Position numbers and translations under genes: made by a program
Shown here: one piece after another, positions 7,648 through 14,119 of the stretch
Numbering within the stretch: position 1 is the first letter of the stretch
How the letters are laid out: every line of letters starts with the position of its first letter
Assembly: GCA_017526525.1 (NCBI GenBank)
Contig: JAFXRG010000021.1
Span: forward strand, 1 to 35,059
Reading direction: 5' to 3'
DNA length: 35,059 nt
Origin: Clostridia bacterium
GTDB taxonomy: Bacteria; Bacillota; Clostridia; Christensenellales; Aristaeellaceae
Notes under the pieces: generated by a model
Databases searched by the model: none
What the model was told of the DNA's origin: nothing
Seen by the model: the letters and a program-made list of their open reading frames with translations, nothing else

Positions 7648-9737
7648 TTTTTCCCACCGGAGCCGGCGTCAGATCTCCCTGCCGCCAGGTGAACCGCCAC
7701 TGCCTCGAACTCCGCTTTCAGGGAAACCGTCAGTTCGTTCCCTTCCAGGGATACCGCGTTTCCTTCCGAGCACATAACCCGAAGGATCCTGTCCGCCCTC
7801 ACGGGAAGGGTGATTTTCTCCGGAATCTCTCCGCCGAAGGTATGGATCACGGCCAGGGTTTCCTTTCCATCGGTCCGGATCACAGCCTGCCAGCCTTCCG
7901 GATGCCGCCAGCTTTCCGAAACCGTTCCCAGGAAGGAGGATACGCCGTCCCGGATCAGGGGACGCACCTCCCGGTAGAAGTCCATGCCTTCCTCCGTTTT
8001 CCGCCACTGTTCCTCCGAAAGACCGGTCACGTCCCCGGAAAGGCACATAACACCCAGGAAGGTATTGATCAGGGAATAGTTGATCCGCCGGAGGCTGTCC
8101 TCCGCCCGCAGCACAGCCCAGATCTGGGACTGGGCCGGCAGGATCACCCGGTGCAGCGCCGCCGCAATGATCGGGATCTCCCGGCATTCATGGGCATCCG
8201 AGAAGGATGCCATGTCCGATACGGCCATCAGGGACGGTTCCAGCCGGTGTCCGCCGGAGGAGCAGTTTTCAATCATCAGCTCCGGAATCGCTTCCCGCAG
8301 GCGCCTGAAGAAGCGCAGCGTTCCCTGCATATTCCGCCGGAGGCCTTCCCCCAGGCTGTCCGGGTCGTCGCATCCGATGCCGATGCAGTCGTTATAGTCA
8401 ATCTTGATATATTCAAAACCGCAGCGCTTCAGCAGCCCGACGACCCGGTCCTCCAGATATGCGTGGACCTCTTCCTTCCGCAGGTCCAGGAACCGCCGGT
8501 TGTCCGTATCGATTACCGCACCGTCCCTTGTCAGCAGCAGGTCCTCCCGCCGGGCGATTTCCGATGATCCCGCGCAGGTCTCCGGCTCAAACCAGAGGCC
8601 GGGTCTCATTCCGTGGGCCCGGATCATCTCCGCGGTGGCCTTCAGGCCCTCCGGAAACATTTCCTGCTCTTCCGGAATCCAGTCCCCGCCGCAGTCCGAC
8701 CAGCCGCTCTTCGGATTCCGGTACCATCCTGCGTCGATCACCAGGTATTCCGGTCCCCGTCCGTCCAGGCATTCCGCGATGCGCTTCAGGTTTTCGTGGG
8801 TGGGATTTCCCCAGGTGGTGCAGTATTCGTTGAACAGAATCGGCAGTTCCCTGTCCGGCCGGGGCAGGTTTTTCCGGTGCAGGGTCAGCAGCCGCTGGGA
8901 AACCTCATCCAGGCCTCCGCACCCGGCGGTCAGGTATGCCTCCGGGGTTTCAAAGCTTTCTCCCGGACGCACCGTTTTCGCCCACCGCCCGTAATCCTCG
9001 TCCGGCAGGGAGGCCATCAGGCTGAGGCAGTCATCCTTCCGCCGGATCTCCATCATCCAGGAGGAAGGACAGGCCAGCTGCACCGCCCAGGTCACGCCGG
9101 CTTTCCGGTCCTCCAGCGCCGCGAAGGGGAAAAACCCCCGGACCGGCATGGAGCCCAGCTGGCCGAACTTGCAAAGCCGCAGGGCATGCCCGGTCCAGGA
9201 GCGTTCCAGCATGGCTTCCTCAATGCTTTCGGTTTTCACGCGTCCTTCCGCGCTCCACATGCTGCAGATCCGGTGCAGGAAAAGCGCTCCCGGAGCGTCC
9301 GCCTCCGTGAAGGGGGTGATGCCGCTCAGGCTGACGCTGGACAGCAGGTTCAGCGTTACCGGTTCTGGGCCCTTGTTTTCGAAAAGACAGGAAACCGTCA
9401 GTCCCTGCAGGCCTTCGCTCCAGGAAACCCGGTGGCGCACCGTCCGTCCGGTTTCATCCGCCGCCACGGTTTCCACGGTATTTCCGTTCCGGGTCTGGGA
9501 AACAAACTTCAGCGCATACGAAGCGGACGTTCCGGCCAGCGTATGTCCGTTTCCGTATCCGTCCGGAAAATGATCTCCCCGGGCGTGCAGCTGCACCAGG
9601 GGTTCCGGCCGATATTCCTTCTGAAGCGCTTTCTCCCGCATGGAAACGGGAATCAGGAGCATGCTCATGCAGTTCCGGTCATCGAGAAAATAGCGCAGAA
9701 GCATATCCCCGAATACAAACTCACTGTATGGTTTCAT
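7644..9737 (-). CDS. GH36-family alpha-galactosidase
   Basis: 697 residues, ATG with AGGAG 9 bases upstream. No signal peptide, so it probably acts in the cytoplasm on imported alpha-galactosides such as melibiose or raffinose-type sugars. An N-terminal beta-sandwich (~1-290) precedes a (beta/alpha)8 catalytic domain. Visible GH36 features are LVIDAGWYR, GLWFEPE, KIDYND with the likely nucleophile D447, ENCSSGGHR, and SFSDAHE where D514 is the likely acid/base. The C-terminal ~90 residues look like the usual small beta domain. Length fits the 650-750-residue bacterial GH36 group. The leader upstream has an unusual terminator and overlapping mini-ORFs. An AraC-type regulator follows on the same strand. 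Other GH36 activities such as alpha-N-acetylgalactosaminidase cannot be excluded. Confidence 0.92.
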   Translation of the reverse strand: MKPYSEFVFGDMLLRYFLDDRNCMSMLLIPVSMREKALQKEYRPEPLVQLHARGDHFPDGYGNGHTLAGTSASYALKFVSQTRNGNTVETVAADETGRTVRHRVSWSEGLQGLTVSCLFENKGPEPVTLNLLSSVSLSGITPFTEADAPGALFLHRICSMWSAEGRVKTESIEEAMLERSWTGHALRLCKFGQLGSMPVRGFFPFAALEDRKAGVTWAVQLACPSSWMMEIRRKDDCLSLMASLPDEDYGRWAKTVRPGESFETPEAYLTAGCGGLDEVSQRLLTLHRKNLPRPDRELPILFNEYCTTWGNPTHENLKRIAECLDGRGPEYLVIDAGWYRNPKSGWSDCGGDWIPEEQEMFPEGLKATAEMIRAHGMRPGLWFEPETCAGSSEIARREDLLLTRDGAVIDTDNRRFLDLRKEEVHAYLEDRVVGLLKRCGFEYIKIDYNDCIGIGCDDPDSLGEGLRRNMQGTLRFFRRLREAIPELMIENCSSGGHRLEPSLMAVSDMASFSDAHECREIPIIAAALHRVILPAQSQIWAVLRAEDSLRRINYSLINTFLGVMCLSGDVTGLSEEQWRKTEEGMDFYREVRPLIRDGVSSFLGTVSESWRHPEGWQAVIRTDGKETLAVIHTFGGEIPEKITLPVRADRILRVMCSEGNAVSLEGNELTVSLKAEFEAVAVHLAAGRSDAGSGGKN

Positions 9738-9823
9738 CGGTTTCCACTCCTTTTTTCACCTGCGGTTCTGAAAAAACCGGGAGAAGCGGCAGGCTTTGAA
9801 CCTGCTGCTCCTCCCGGGATCAT
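9734..9823 (-). CDS. Possible 29-residue leader ORF overlapping the galactosidase start
   Basis: ATG at 9823 opens 29 codons whose TGA overlaps the galactosidase ATG as ATGA. Two tiny frames precede it: ATG at 9836 (Met-Arg-Arg) with GGAGG 10 bases upstream, and ATG at 9828 (Met-Lys). Each stop overlaps the next start as ATGA, giving a continuous coupling chain. The 29-codon frame runs straight through the terminator hairpin, so a ribosome here would melt it. No good ribosome site lies directly before 9823, and the chain could be chance. No protein similarity is recognised. Confidence 0.3.
   Translation of the reverse strand: MIPGGAAGSKPAASPGFFRTAGEKRSGNR
9771..9817 (-). terminator. Intrinsic terminator within the alpha-galactosidase leader
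   Basis: Arms 9801-9817 and 9777-9793 form a 17-position stem (one G-U pair, one mismatch) with a 7-base loop, followed on the minus strand by six Ts (9776-9771). It lies only 34 bases before the galactosidase ATG and downstream of a TATAAT at 9870-9875, so it would end transcripts before the gene unless antitermination occurs. Confidence 0.75.
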
Positions 9824-9869
9824 TTCATCTGCGCATCTGTTTTTTTCCTCCGTTCATCTGTCCGGTCTG

Positions 9870-9875
9870 ATTATA
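9870..9875 (-). promoter_or_regulatory. Candidate -10 element for the alpha-galactosidase leader
   Basis: A perfect TATAAT on the minus strand has no recognisable -35 at 16-18 bases upstream (TTTTAT at 17). A weak -35 suits an activator-dependent promoter, consistent with AraC-type control. The start would be near 9863, giving a ~125-base leader. Confidence 0.5.
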
Positions 9876-9964
9876 GCGCATTTCCAGGCCGGATAAAATC
9901 CCGAAGGCCCAAAAAACAGAATTACCCGTTGATATTTCCCTTATTCTTTATTCGTATAAAACGG

Positions 9965-9994
9965 AAAATCCGGCCGGAATGAATTCCGGCCGGA
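9965..9994 (-). terminator. Intrinsic terminator after the FMN-binding-like gene
   Basis: An 11-bp perfect stem (9969-9979 with 9984-9994, TCCGGCCGGAA) with a four-base loop is followed by a short T-run on the minus strand. It lies 31 bases past the stop of the 10026 gene. The T-run is only four bases before two Cs, so efficiency may be moderate. Confidence 0.7.
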
Positions 9995-10025
9995 CGGGAT
10001 TGCATGATTTTTTGTCCGTTAGTTT

Positions 10026-10877
10026 TTATTTTGCCTCGGGAGCAGAGAAGCTGATGGCCGTCGCGCCGGTCATGGCGTCGGCAGAAAGCAGCGTAACGGG
10101 CACAGTTTCAATATGCAGCGTCTCAAACTTTGCTTCATAGCCGCTCTCGGTCTTGAAAGCAATCGTCATGCTGTAGCCCGCTTCGATCTCTTCGGCGGAA
10201 ACGGTGCGGGTGATGGTATAGGACGCATCCGGGGCAAATCCGTTCACAGCGTAGTTGACGCCCTTATCCCCGGTCAGGTTGTTGACCAGGTAGAGTTCCG
10301 TAACGTTCTCGCCGGTGCCGTTGAAGAACGTATAGGTTCCCGTAGACGCTTTGGCAGCCTTGGCGGCAGCCAGGACGCCCTGCACATATCCCAGGGTGTC
10401 CGCGGTGGTGGCGCCGGAAACAGCGTCAACAAAGTCCGCCTTGGTCTCCTCGGTATATCCGGCCACGATTCCTTCCAGCTCCGCCACGGTCTTGCCGGTC
10501 ACGTAGGCTTCAATATAGTTGTAGTTGGCAGCGATCTGCACGGTGGAGCCGGCGCGCTGCATGTTCAGGCTGTACATATCGCTGTTTACGCGCTTGGAGC
10601 CCAGCACCTTCCCTTCCGGATAGCTCTCGCCGAAGGAACCGTCGCTGTTCGGAACGCCGATGGCTTTCACGTCTTCCCGGTCACCGATGAACTGGAATTC
10701 ATCAATCTTCGCGGCAATAATCACATCATCCTGCAGGGCAACGGTAATCACGGCAAAGCAGCCGGTGCCGTGGGCAGCATAATCCACCTGGCCGAGAGCA
10801 ATTTCTCCCTCCGCAAAGGAAGCCGTCACAGACAGCACCAGCATCAGGGAAAGAAGCAAACCAAAGATTTTTTTCAT
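10026..10877 (-). CDS. Exported FMN-binding-like protein
   Basis: 283 residues, ATG with AAGGAGG 9 bases upstream. Residues 1-22 are a signal peptide (MKKIFGLLLSLMLVLSVTASFA); no lipobox cysteine is seen. Residues ~25-175 resemble small secreted proteins of the FMN_bind/cAD1-pheromone-precursor type. DAVSGATTADT contains SGAT at 154-157, the core of the site where ApbE-type transferases attach FMN to threonine, although the residues after it do not fit the full motif. A second TGAT occurs at 270-273 near the C-terminus. If flavinylated it would be an extracytoplasmic redox carrier; that is inference. It follows an ArsR-type regulator, and its promoter abuts an inverted repeat, so metal- or redox-responsive expression is plausible. 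Confidence 0.75.
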   Translation of the reverse strand: MKKIFGLLLSLMLVLSVTASFAEGEIALGQVDYAAHGTGCFAVITVALQDDVIIAAKIDEFQFIGDREDVKAIGVPNSDGSFGESYPEGKVLGSKRVNSDMYSLNMQRAGSTVQIAANYNYIEAYVTGKTVAELEGIVAGYTEETKADFVDAVSGATTADTLGYVQGVLAAAKAAKASTGTYTFFNGTGENVTELYLVNNLTGDKGVNYAVNGFAPDASYTITRTVSAEEIEAGYSMTIAFKTESGYEAKFETLHIETVPVTLLSADAMTGATAISFSAPEAK

Positions 10878-10920
10878 GGAACCTTTCCTCCTTTATCACG
10901 GGTCTTTTTACCCTTGCCTT

Positions 10921-10969
10921 ATTCTACTGAACCGAACAGGAAAAATCAATAGAAATATGTCTATATTTC
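10921..10969 (-). promoter_or_regulatory. Promoter plus ArsR-type operator for the FMN-binding-like gene
   Basis: On the minus strand TTGATT (10944-10949), a 17-base spacer and TAGAAT (10921-10926). Directly upstream of the -35 is a perfect 7-bp inverted repeat, GAAATAT-N4-ATATTTC (10952-10969), flanked by direct repeats of CAATAG on the plus strand. AT-rich dyads of this size are typical binding sites for ArsR/SmtB dimers, and the regulator gene ends ten bases away. Confidence 0.65.
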
Positions 10970-10978
10970 AATAGTAAT

Positions 10979-11272
10979 TTATTTTCCCTCCGGTCTGCAG
11001 TCCAGCAGGCCCTGTATCGTTTTATTCATCCGCTTGAGCATGTCCCAGTTCAGCGAGTAAATGGTTCTCTTCCCCTCCCGCCGGCTGGCAACAATCCCTG
11101 CTTCCGTCAGGGTCCGCATGTCATGCGCCAGGGTGGGCTGGGTAATCTCAAAGCATTTCAGCAGCATGCACCCGCACATTTCCCCGCAGGCCAGCATATC
11201 GATAATCTTGACACGCTTCGGATCAGAGAGTGCTTTGAACGCTTTTGCCATCCTTGCATATTTTTCTTCCAT
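10979..11272 (-). CDS. ArsR/SmtB-family metal- or redox-sensing repressor
   Basis: 97 residues, ATG with AAAGGAG 7 bases upstream. A compact winged helix: LSDPKRVKIIDMLA is the classic ArsR opening, ITQPTLAHDMRTLTEAGIV is the recognition helix region, and SRREGKRTIYSL is the wing. EMCGC at 31-35 occupies the place of the ELCVCDL metal-binding motif of ArsR, and Cys29, Cys33, Cys35 and Cys40 cluster there, suggesting a thiophilic metal, metalloid or thiol-reactive signal. No arsenic-resistance genes are nearby; the likely target is the FMN-binding-like gene just downstream, whose promoter carries a dyad. The effector is not determinable from sequence. Confidence 0.9.
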   Translation of the reverse strand: MEEKYARMAKAFKALSDPKRVKIIDMLACGEMCGCMLLKCFEITQPTLAHDMRTLTEAGIVASRREGKRTIYSLNWDMLKRMNKTIQGLLDCRPEGK

Positions 11273-11326
11273 CTCCGCTCTCCTTTCCTGCCGCCCCCTC
11301 CGGCGGCTCCCGTATAGCTCCCCGGT

Positions 11327-11335
11327 ACTATATCA
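11327..11335 (-). promoter_or_regulatory. Extended -10 promoter of the ArsR-type gene
   Basis: TGATATAGT on the minus strand (TGn extension plus TATAGT) overlaps the stop codon of sfsA. The -35 is poor (TGGCAA at 17 bases). The leader to the ATG at 11272 is about 48 bases and contains a GC-rich hairpin (GCCGCC/GGCGGC) without a T-run. Confidence 0.5.
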
Positions 11336-12020
11336 TAAAACCTTCCGCTTTGCCAGTCGCTTCCCCGGCCCGGATTCCCGTAAATTCAAGCCGGTCCGGT
11401 TCCGCATGGCAGCAGAGGTACAGAATCCGAACCCCGGCTTTCTCCGCGTCCGCCAGGGCAGCGCAGAAAGCCGGATCCGTTTCCCGGTTGCCCCGCACCT
11501 CTGCGATGCCGTCCATCTGAATGACGAACATCAGGATACGCCGGTATCCCTCCGCCTTCTCCAGCTCCCGCAAATGCTTCACCCCGCGTTCCGTCGGCGC
11601 GTCCGGGAAAAAGCCGGTGCCGTCCCGCTCCAGGGTGCATCCCTTGACCTCCATCAGGAAGCGTTCCGCTCCCCGGCGCATCATGAAATCCAGCCGGGAG
11701 AGCCCGAAGCGGAATTCCGGGCGAATCTCATCAAACCCCTGGGTTTCCAGCCATTCCCGGGCCACAACGTTCGGCGCCTGGCTGTCAATGTTGATCAGCA
11801 ATCCGTTCCTTTTTCTCACTGCAATCAGGTCATACGCCGTCTTTCGCGCAGGATTCTCCGACCGGCTCAGCCACACCTCCGCCCCCGGCAAAAGCAGTTC
11901 CCGGCACCTCCCGGTGTTTTTGACATGAACCGTTTCCGTCCGGCCGCCGGTTTTAACCCGCGCGATGAAACGGTTGGGCCGTTCAATAAAAGTACCGGCT
12001 GTCACATGATTATATTTCAT
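11328..12020 (-). CDS. sfsA: SfsA-family protein
   Basis: 230 residues from ATG at 12020; an in-frame start at 12053 would overlap the nucleotidase stop and lacks the GGAAGG site seen before 12020. The usual length for SfsA is about 230-240. Recognisable features are FIERPNRFIARV, VHVKNTGRCRELLLPG, LLINIDSQAPN, the acidic FRFGLSRLDFMM...ERFLMEVKGCTL segment resembling a PD-(D/E)XK nuclease core, and FPDAPTERGVKHLREL. SfsA was named for stimulating sugar fermentation in E. coli and is reported to bind DNA; its biochemical role remains unclear. It begins 29 bases after the 5'-nucleotidase gene, so the two are likely co-transcribed. Confidence 0.95.
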   Translation of the reverse strand: MKYNHVTAGTFIERPNRFIARVKTGGRTETVHVKNTGRCRELLLPGAEVWLSRSENPARKTAYDLIAVRKRNGLLINIDSQAPNVVAREWLETQGFDEIRPEFRFGLSRLDFMMRRGAERFLMEVKGCTLERDGTGFFPDAPTERGVKHLRELEKAEGYRRILMFVIQMDGIAEVRGNRETDPAFCAALADAEKAGVRILYLCCHAEPDRLEFTGIRAGEATGKAEGFMI

Positions 12021-12049
12021 CCTTCCGTCCCTTCCAGGTCCGGTACCGG

Positions 12050-13888
12050 TCAATGATAGTCTTCCCGCGCCCCGAAGGTTTTCCCCTCTTTCCGGTTGGC
12101 CTCCGCTTCCGCAGCCAGCGCGTCGTAATCCCCGAGGTTGTAGCTCCGGTCATAGGGGCACTGCAGCAAGCCCGCGTTGATGTATCCGATGATTTCCGCC
12201 CGCCGCGGATCCTCCGTGGACAGATCCACCCCCGTAATCCGCCAGTTGTTGTCCGTCTCCGGCGCCACCGGGGAATTTTCGGCAAAGTATTCCACAATCA
12301 TATCCCGGATGGAACCGGAGGATTCCCAGTCCCGGTTTCCCTCAGCTATCCCCTCCGTCTTGATGCAGGAAGAGTAGCGATAATTGTTGACGGCCAGCTT
12401 CAGCACCTGGTCATCCCGGAGCGGCTCCCCTTTGAAGGTCACATTTTCGATCCGCTGGCCCTTTGGCCTGGAAAGGTTGATTTCATAATCCACACCGGCA
12501 AACATGTCATAATTATATCCCGGAACGTCCGGGTCAAAGGAGATGTTGATATCCCCGGGTTTCCATGTGTTGAAATACTCTGCCGACCATTCCATGTATT
12601 TTTTCAGTTCCGCTCCAGTAACGTCCATCGTATAGAGCGTATTGTCGTGTTTATAGATATTAAAAATATCCTGGTAATATATTTCACCTTCCGGCAGGTC
12701 GCCGTCGTCGTTAAACAGGGGGACGGAAGTCACGTCCGCCCCGGACCGGAGAAGCTGAATTTTCAGGATCAGGTCCATCACCGCCGTGTCCCGCAGCCGG
12801 CCCTCCGGCAGATCCCTGATTTCGTTTTCAGGCTGGAATCTCGCCGTGGTAGTCCCCAGCGGCGTCCCCTTTTCCCCGCCCCCGCCGGATGTGCCCGTAG
12901 CCAGCCGGATAGTTTCCTCATGCATCGCTTTCACAACGGGAATCTCCCGGATCTCCGGGCTGGGTTCATATCCGGCCATGTCGATGATTTTCGTCTGAAT
13001 ATCCGTAATCTGCCGGTTCCGGTCCAGCGTCACGTCAATGCGGGCAATTTCCCGTCCCCTGTTGCGGACACCCACAAACGGCACATCGCCGATCTTTCCG
13101 TTTTCCGTAATATGCATATGTGCAACCTGGAGAATATCGATCCCCGGATTGTCCTCCACAATCTTTGCGGCGGAATCAGAACCTCCCTCTTCATCATACT
13201 GGGGGAATCGGCCCATATGGGCGGAAACAAGGAGAATATCCGCCTGGTCGCCGATCTCCTCCATGGCTTTCTTTACGGCGGTACTCGCCGCCTCAAAGGT
13301 TGTTTCGGCAATGCCCTCCTTTCCGCCATCCCACCTTGGAATTTCCGGGGTGCACACGCCGATTACCGCCAGCCGGACGCCGCCGCGTTCAACGATCGTC
13401 CAGCCCTTTCCGGTCACATATCCGCCCTCAGAATCCAGGATATTGGCGCCGAGCACCGGAAAGTCCGCCTGGCTCAGGTTTCTTTTCATCACCGGAATGC
13501 CCCAGTTGAATTCATGGTTCCCGACGGTCATCGCGTCGTAGCCCATCGCATTCATTGCGGCTATGACCGGATGCTCCTTCTCCGGTTCCCTGACGGCAAC
13601 CGTGTCCGTCAGAATGGTTCCCTGCAGATCGTCCCCCGCGTCCACCAGGAACACAATGGGGTTTTCCTCCCGGGCCTGCCGGATATACGAATACAGGCGT
13701 GCCATACCGTTGTTGGTGGTTTCGGCATCATCCTCGTAGGAATAGCCCCATATGTTCCCATGCATATCGGAGGTCGCCAGAATCACCACATGAAGCGTTT
13801 CCCCGTCGGCTGCAATGCCGGGTACCGCCGTTCCCAGCAGGACAGCGGCGATCATCAGGGAAAAAAGTCTTTTCCACGGAATTCTCAT
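12050..13888 (-). CDS. Secreted 5'-nucleotidase / cyclic phosphodiesterase family protein
   Basis: 612 residues, ATG with AAAGGAG about 9 bases upstream. Residues 1-27 are a signal peptide ending GIAA. The N-terminal metallophosphatase domain (~30-290) has TSDMHGN (D41, H43), DAGDDLQG (D86), GNHEFNWG (N124, H125) and H224. The last metal motif reads AHMH (256-259) where most relatives have GHxH; both histidines remain. The C-terminal nucleotide-binding domain (~330-560) includes SVPLFNDDGDLPEG, NTLYTMDVTGAELKKYMEWS and VNNYR. The family removes phosphate from extracellular nucleotides for nucleoside or phosphate uptake. No LPXTG or SLH anchor is seen. A sigma-A promoter precedes the gene and sfsA follows. 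Confidence 0.93.
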   Translation of the reverse strand: MRIPWKRLFSLMIAAVLLGTAVPGIAADGETLHVVILATSDMHGNIWGYSYEDDAETTNNGMARLYSYIRQAREENPIVFLVDAGDDLQGTILTDTVAVREPEKEHPVIAAMNAMGYDAMTVGNHEFNWGIPVMKRNLSQADFPVLGANILDSEGGYVTGKGWTIVERGGVRLAVIGVCTPEIPRWDGGKEGIAETTFEAASTAVKKAMEEIGDQADILLVSAHMGRFPQYDEEGGSDSAAKIVEDNPGIDILQVAHMHITENGKIGDVPFVGVRNRGREIARIDVTLDRNRQITDIQTKIIDMAGYEPSPEIREIPVVKAMHEETIRLATGTSGGGGEKGTPLGTTTARFQPENEIRDLPEGRLRDTAVMDLILKIQLLRSGADVTSVPLFNDDGDLPEGEIYYQDIFNIYKHDNTLYTMDVTGAELKKYMEWSAEYFNTWKPGDINISFDPDVPGYNYDMFAGVDYEINLSRPKGQRIENVTFKGEPLRDDQVLKLAVNNYRYSSCIKTEGIAEGNRDWESSGSIRDMIVEYFAENSPVAPETDNNWRITGVDLSTEDPRRAEIIGYINAGLLQCPYDRSYNLGDYDALAAEAEANRKEGKTFGAREDYH

Positions 13889-13940
13889 AAAAGCACTCCT
13901 TTTTTGTTCAGCTTGGCTGATCGGTTATTCTCTGAAAAAA

Positions 13941-13970
13941 ATTATACTTCATCCTCCCCGGTTCAGGCAA
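13941..13970 (-). promoter_or_regulatory. Sigma-A promoter of the 5'-nucleotidase/sfsA unit
   Basis: On the minus strand TTGCCT (13965-13970), an 18-base spacer and a perfect TATAAT (13941-13946), giving a leader of about 45 bases. Confidence 0.65.
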
Positions 13971-14016
13971 ACACTTTCCTTTTTTTGTTTTTTGGGTAGA
14001 AAAGCAAAGAAAGATC

Positions 14017-14025
14017 TGATATGAT
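14017..14025 (+). promoter_or_regulatory. Extended -10 promoter of the GGDEF/EAL gene
   Basis: TG-A-TATGAT forms an extended -10; no good -35 lies 17 bases upstream. The leader to the TTG start at 14120 is about 87 bases. It is divergent from the nucleotidase promoter ~50-75 bases to the left. Confidence 0.5.
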
Positions 14026-14119
14026 AATTCTATCGAACATTCAGTTATCAGGAACGATCAGAACCGTTCATCACAGCCTGCCGGACGGATGAATTCCGCG
14101 GAGAACGGAGGAACAGCAA

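Noticed and set aside
8613-9896. 427-codon plus-strand frame opposite the alpha-galactosidase
   Set aside because: It is a GC-driven shadow of the GH36 gene with no domain or ribosome site.
12053-13999. 648-codon plus-strand frame opposite the 5'-nucleotidase
   Set aside because: The opposite strand has all metallophosphatase motifs; this frame has none and runs through the nucleotidase promoter.
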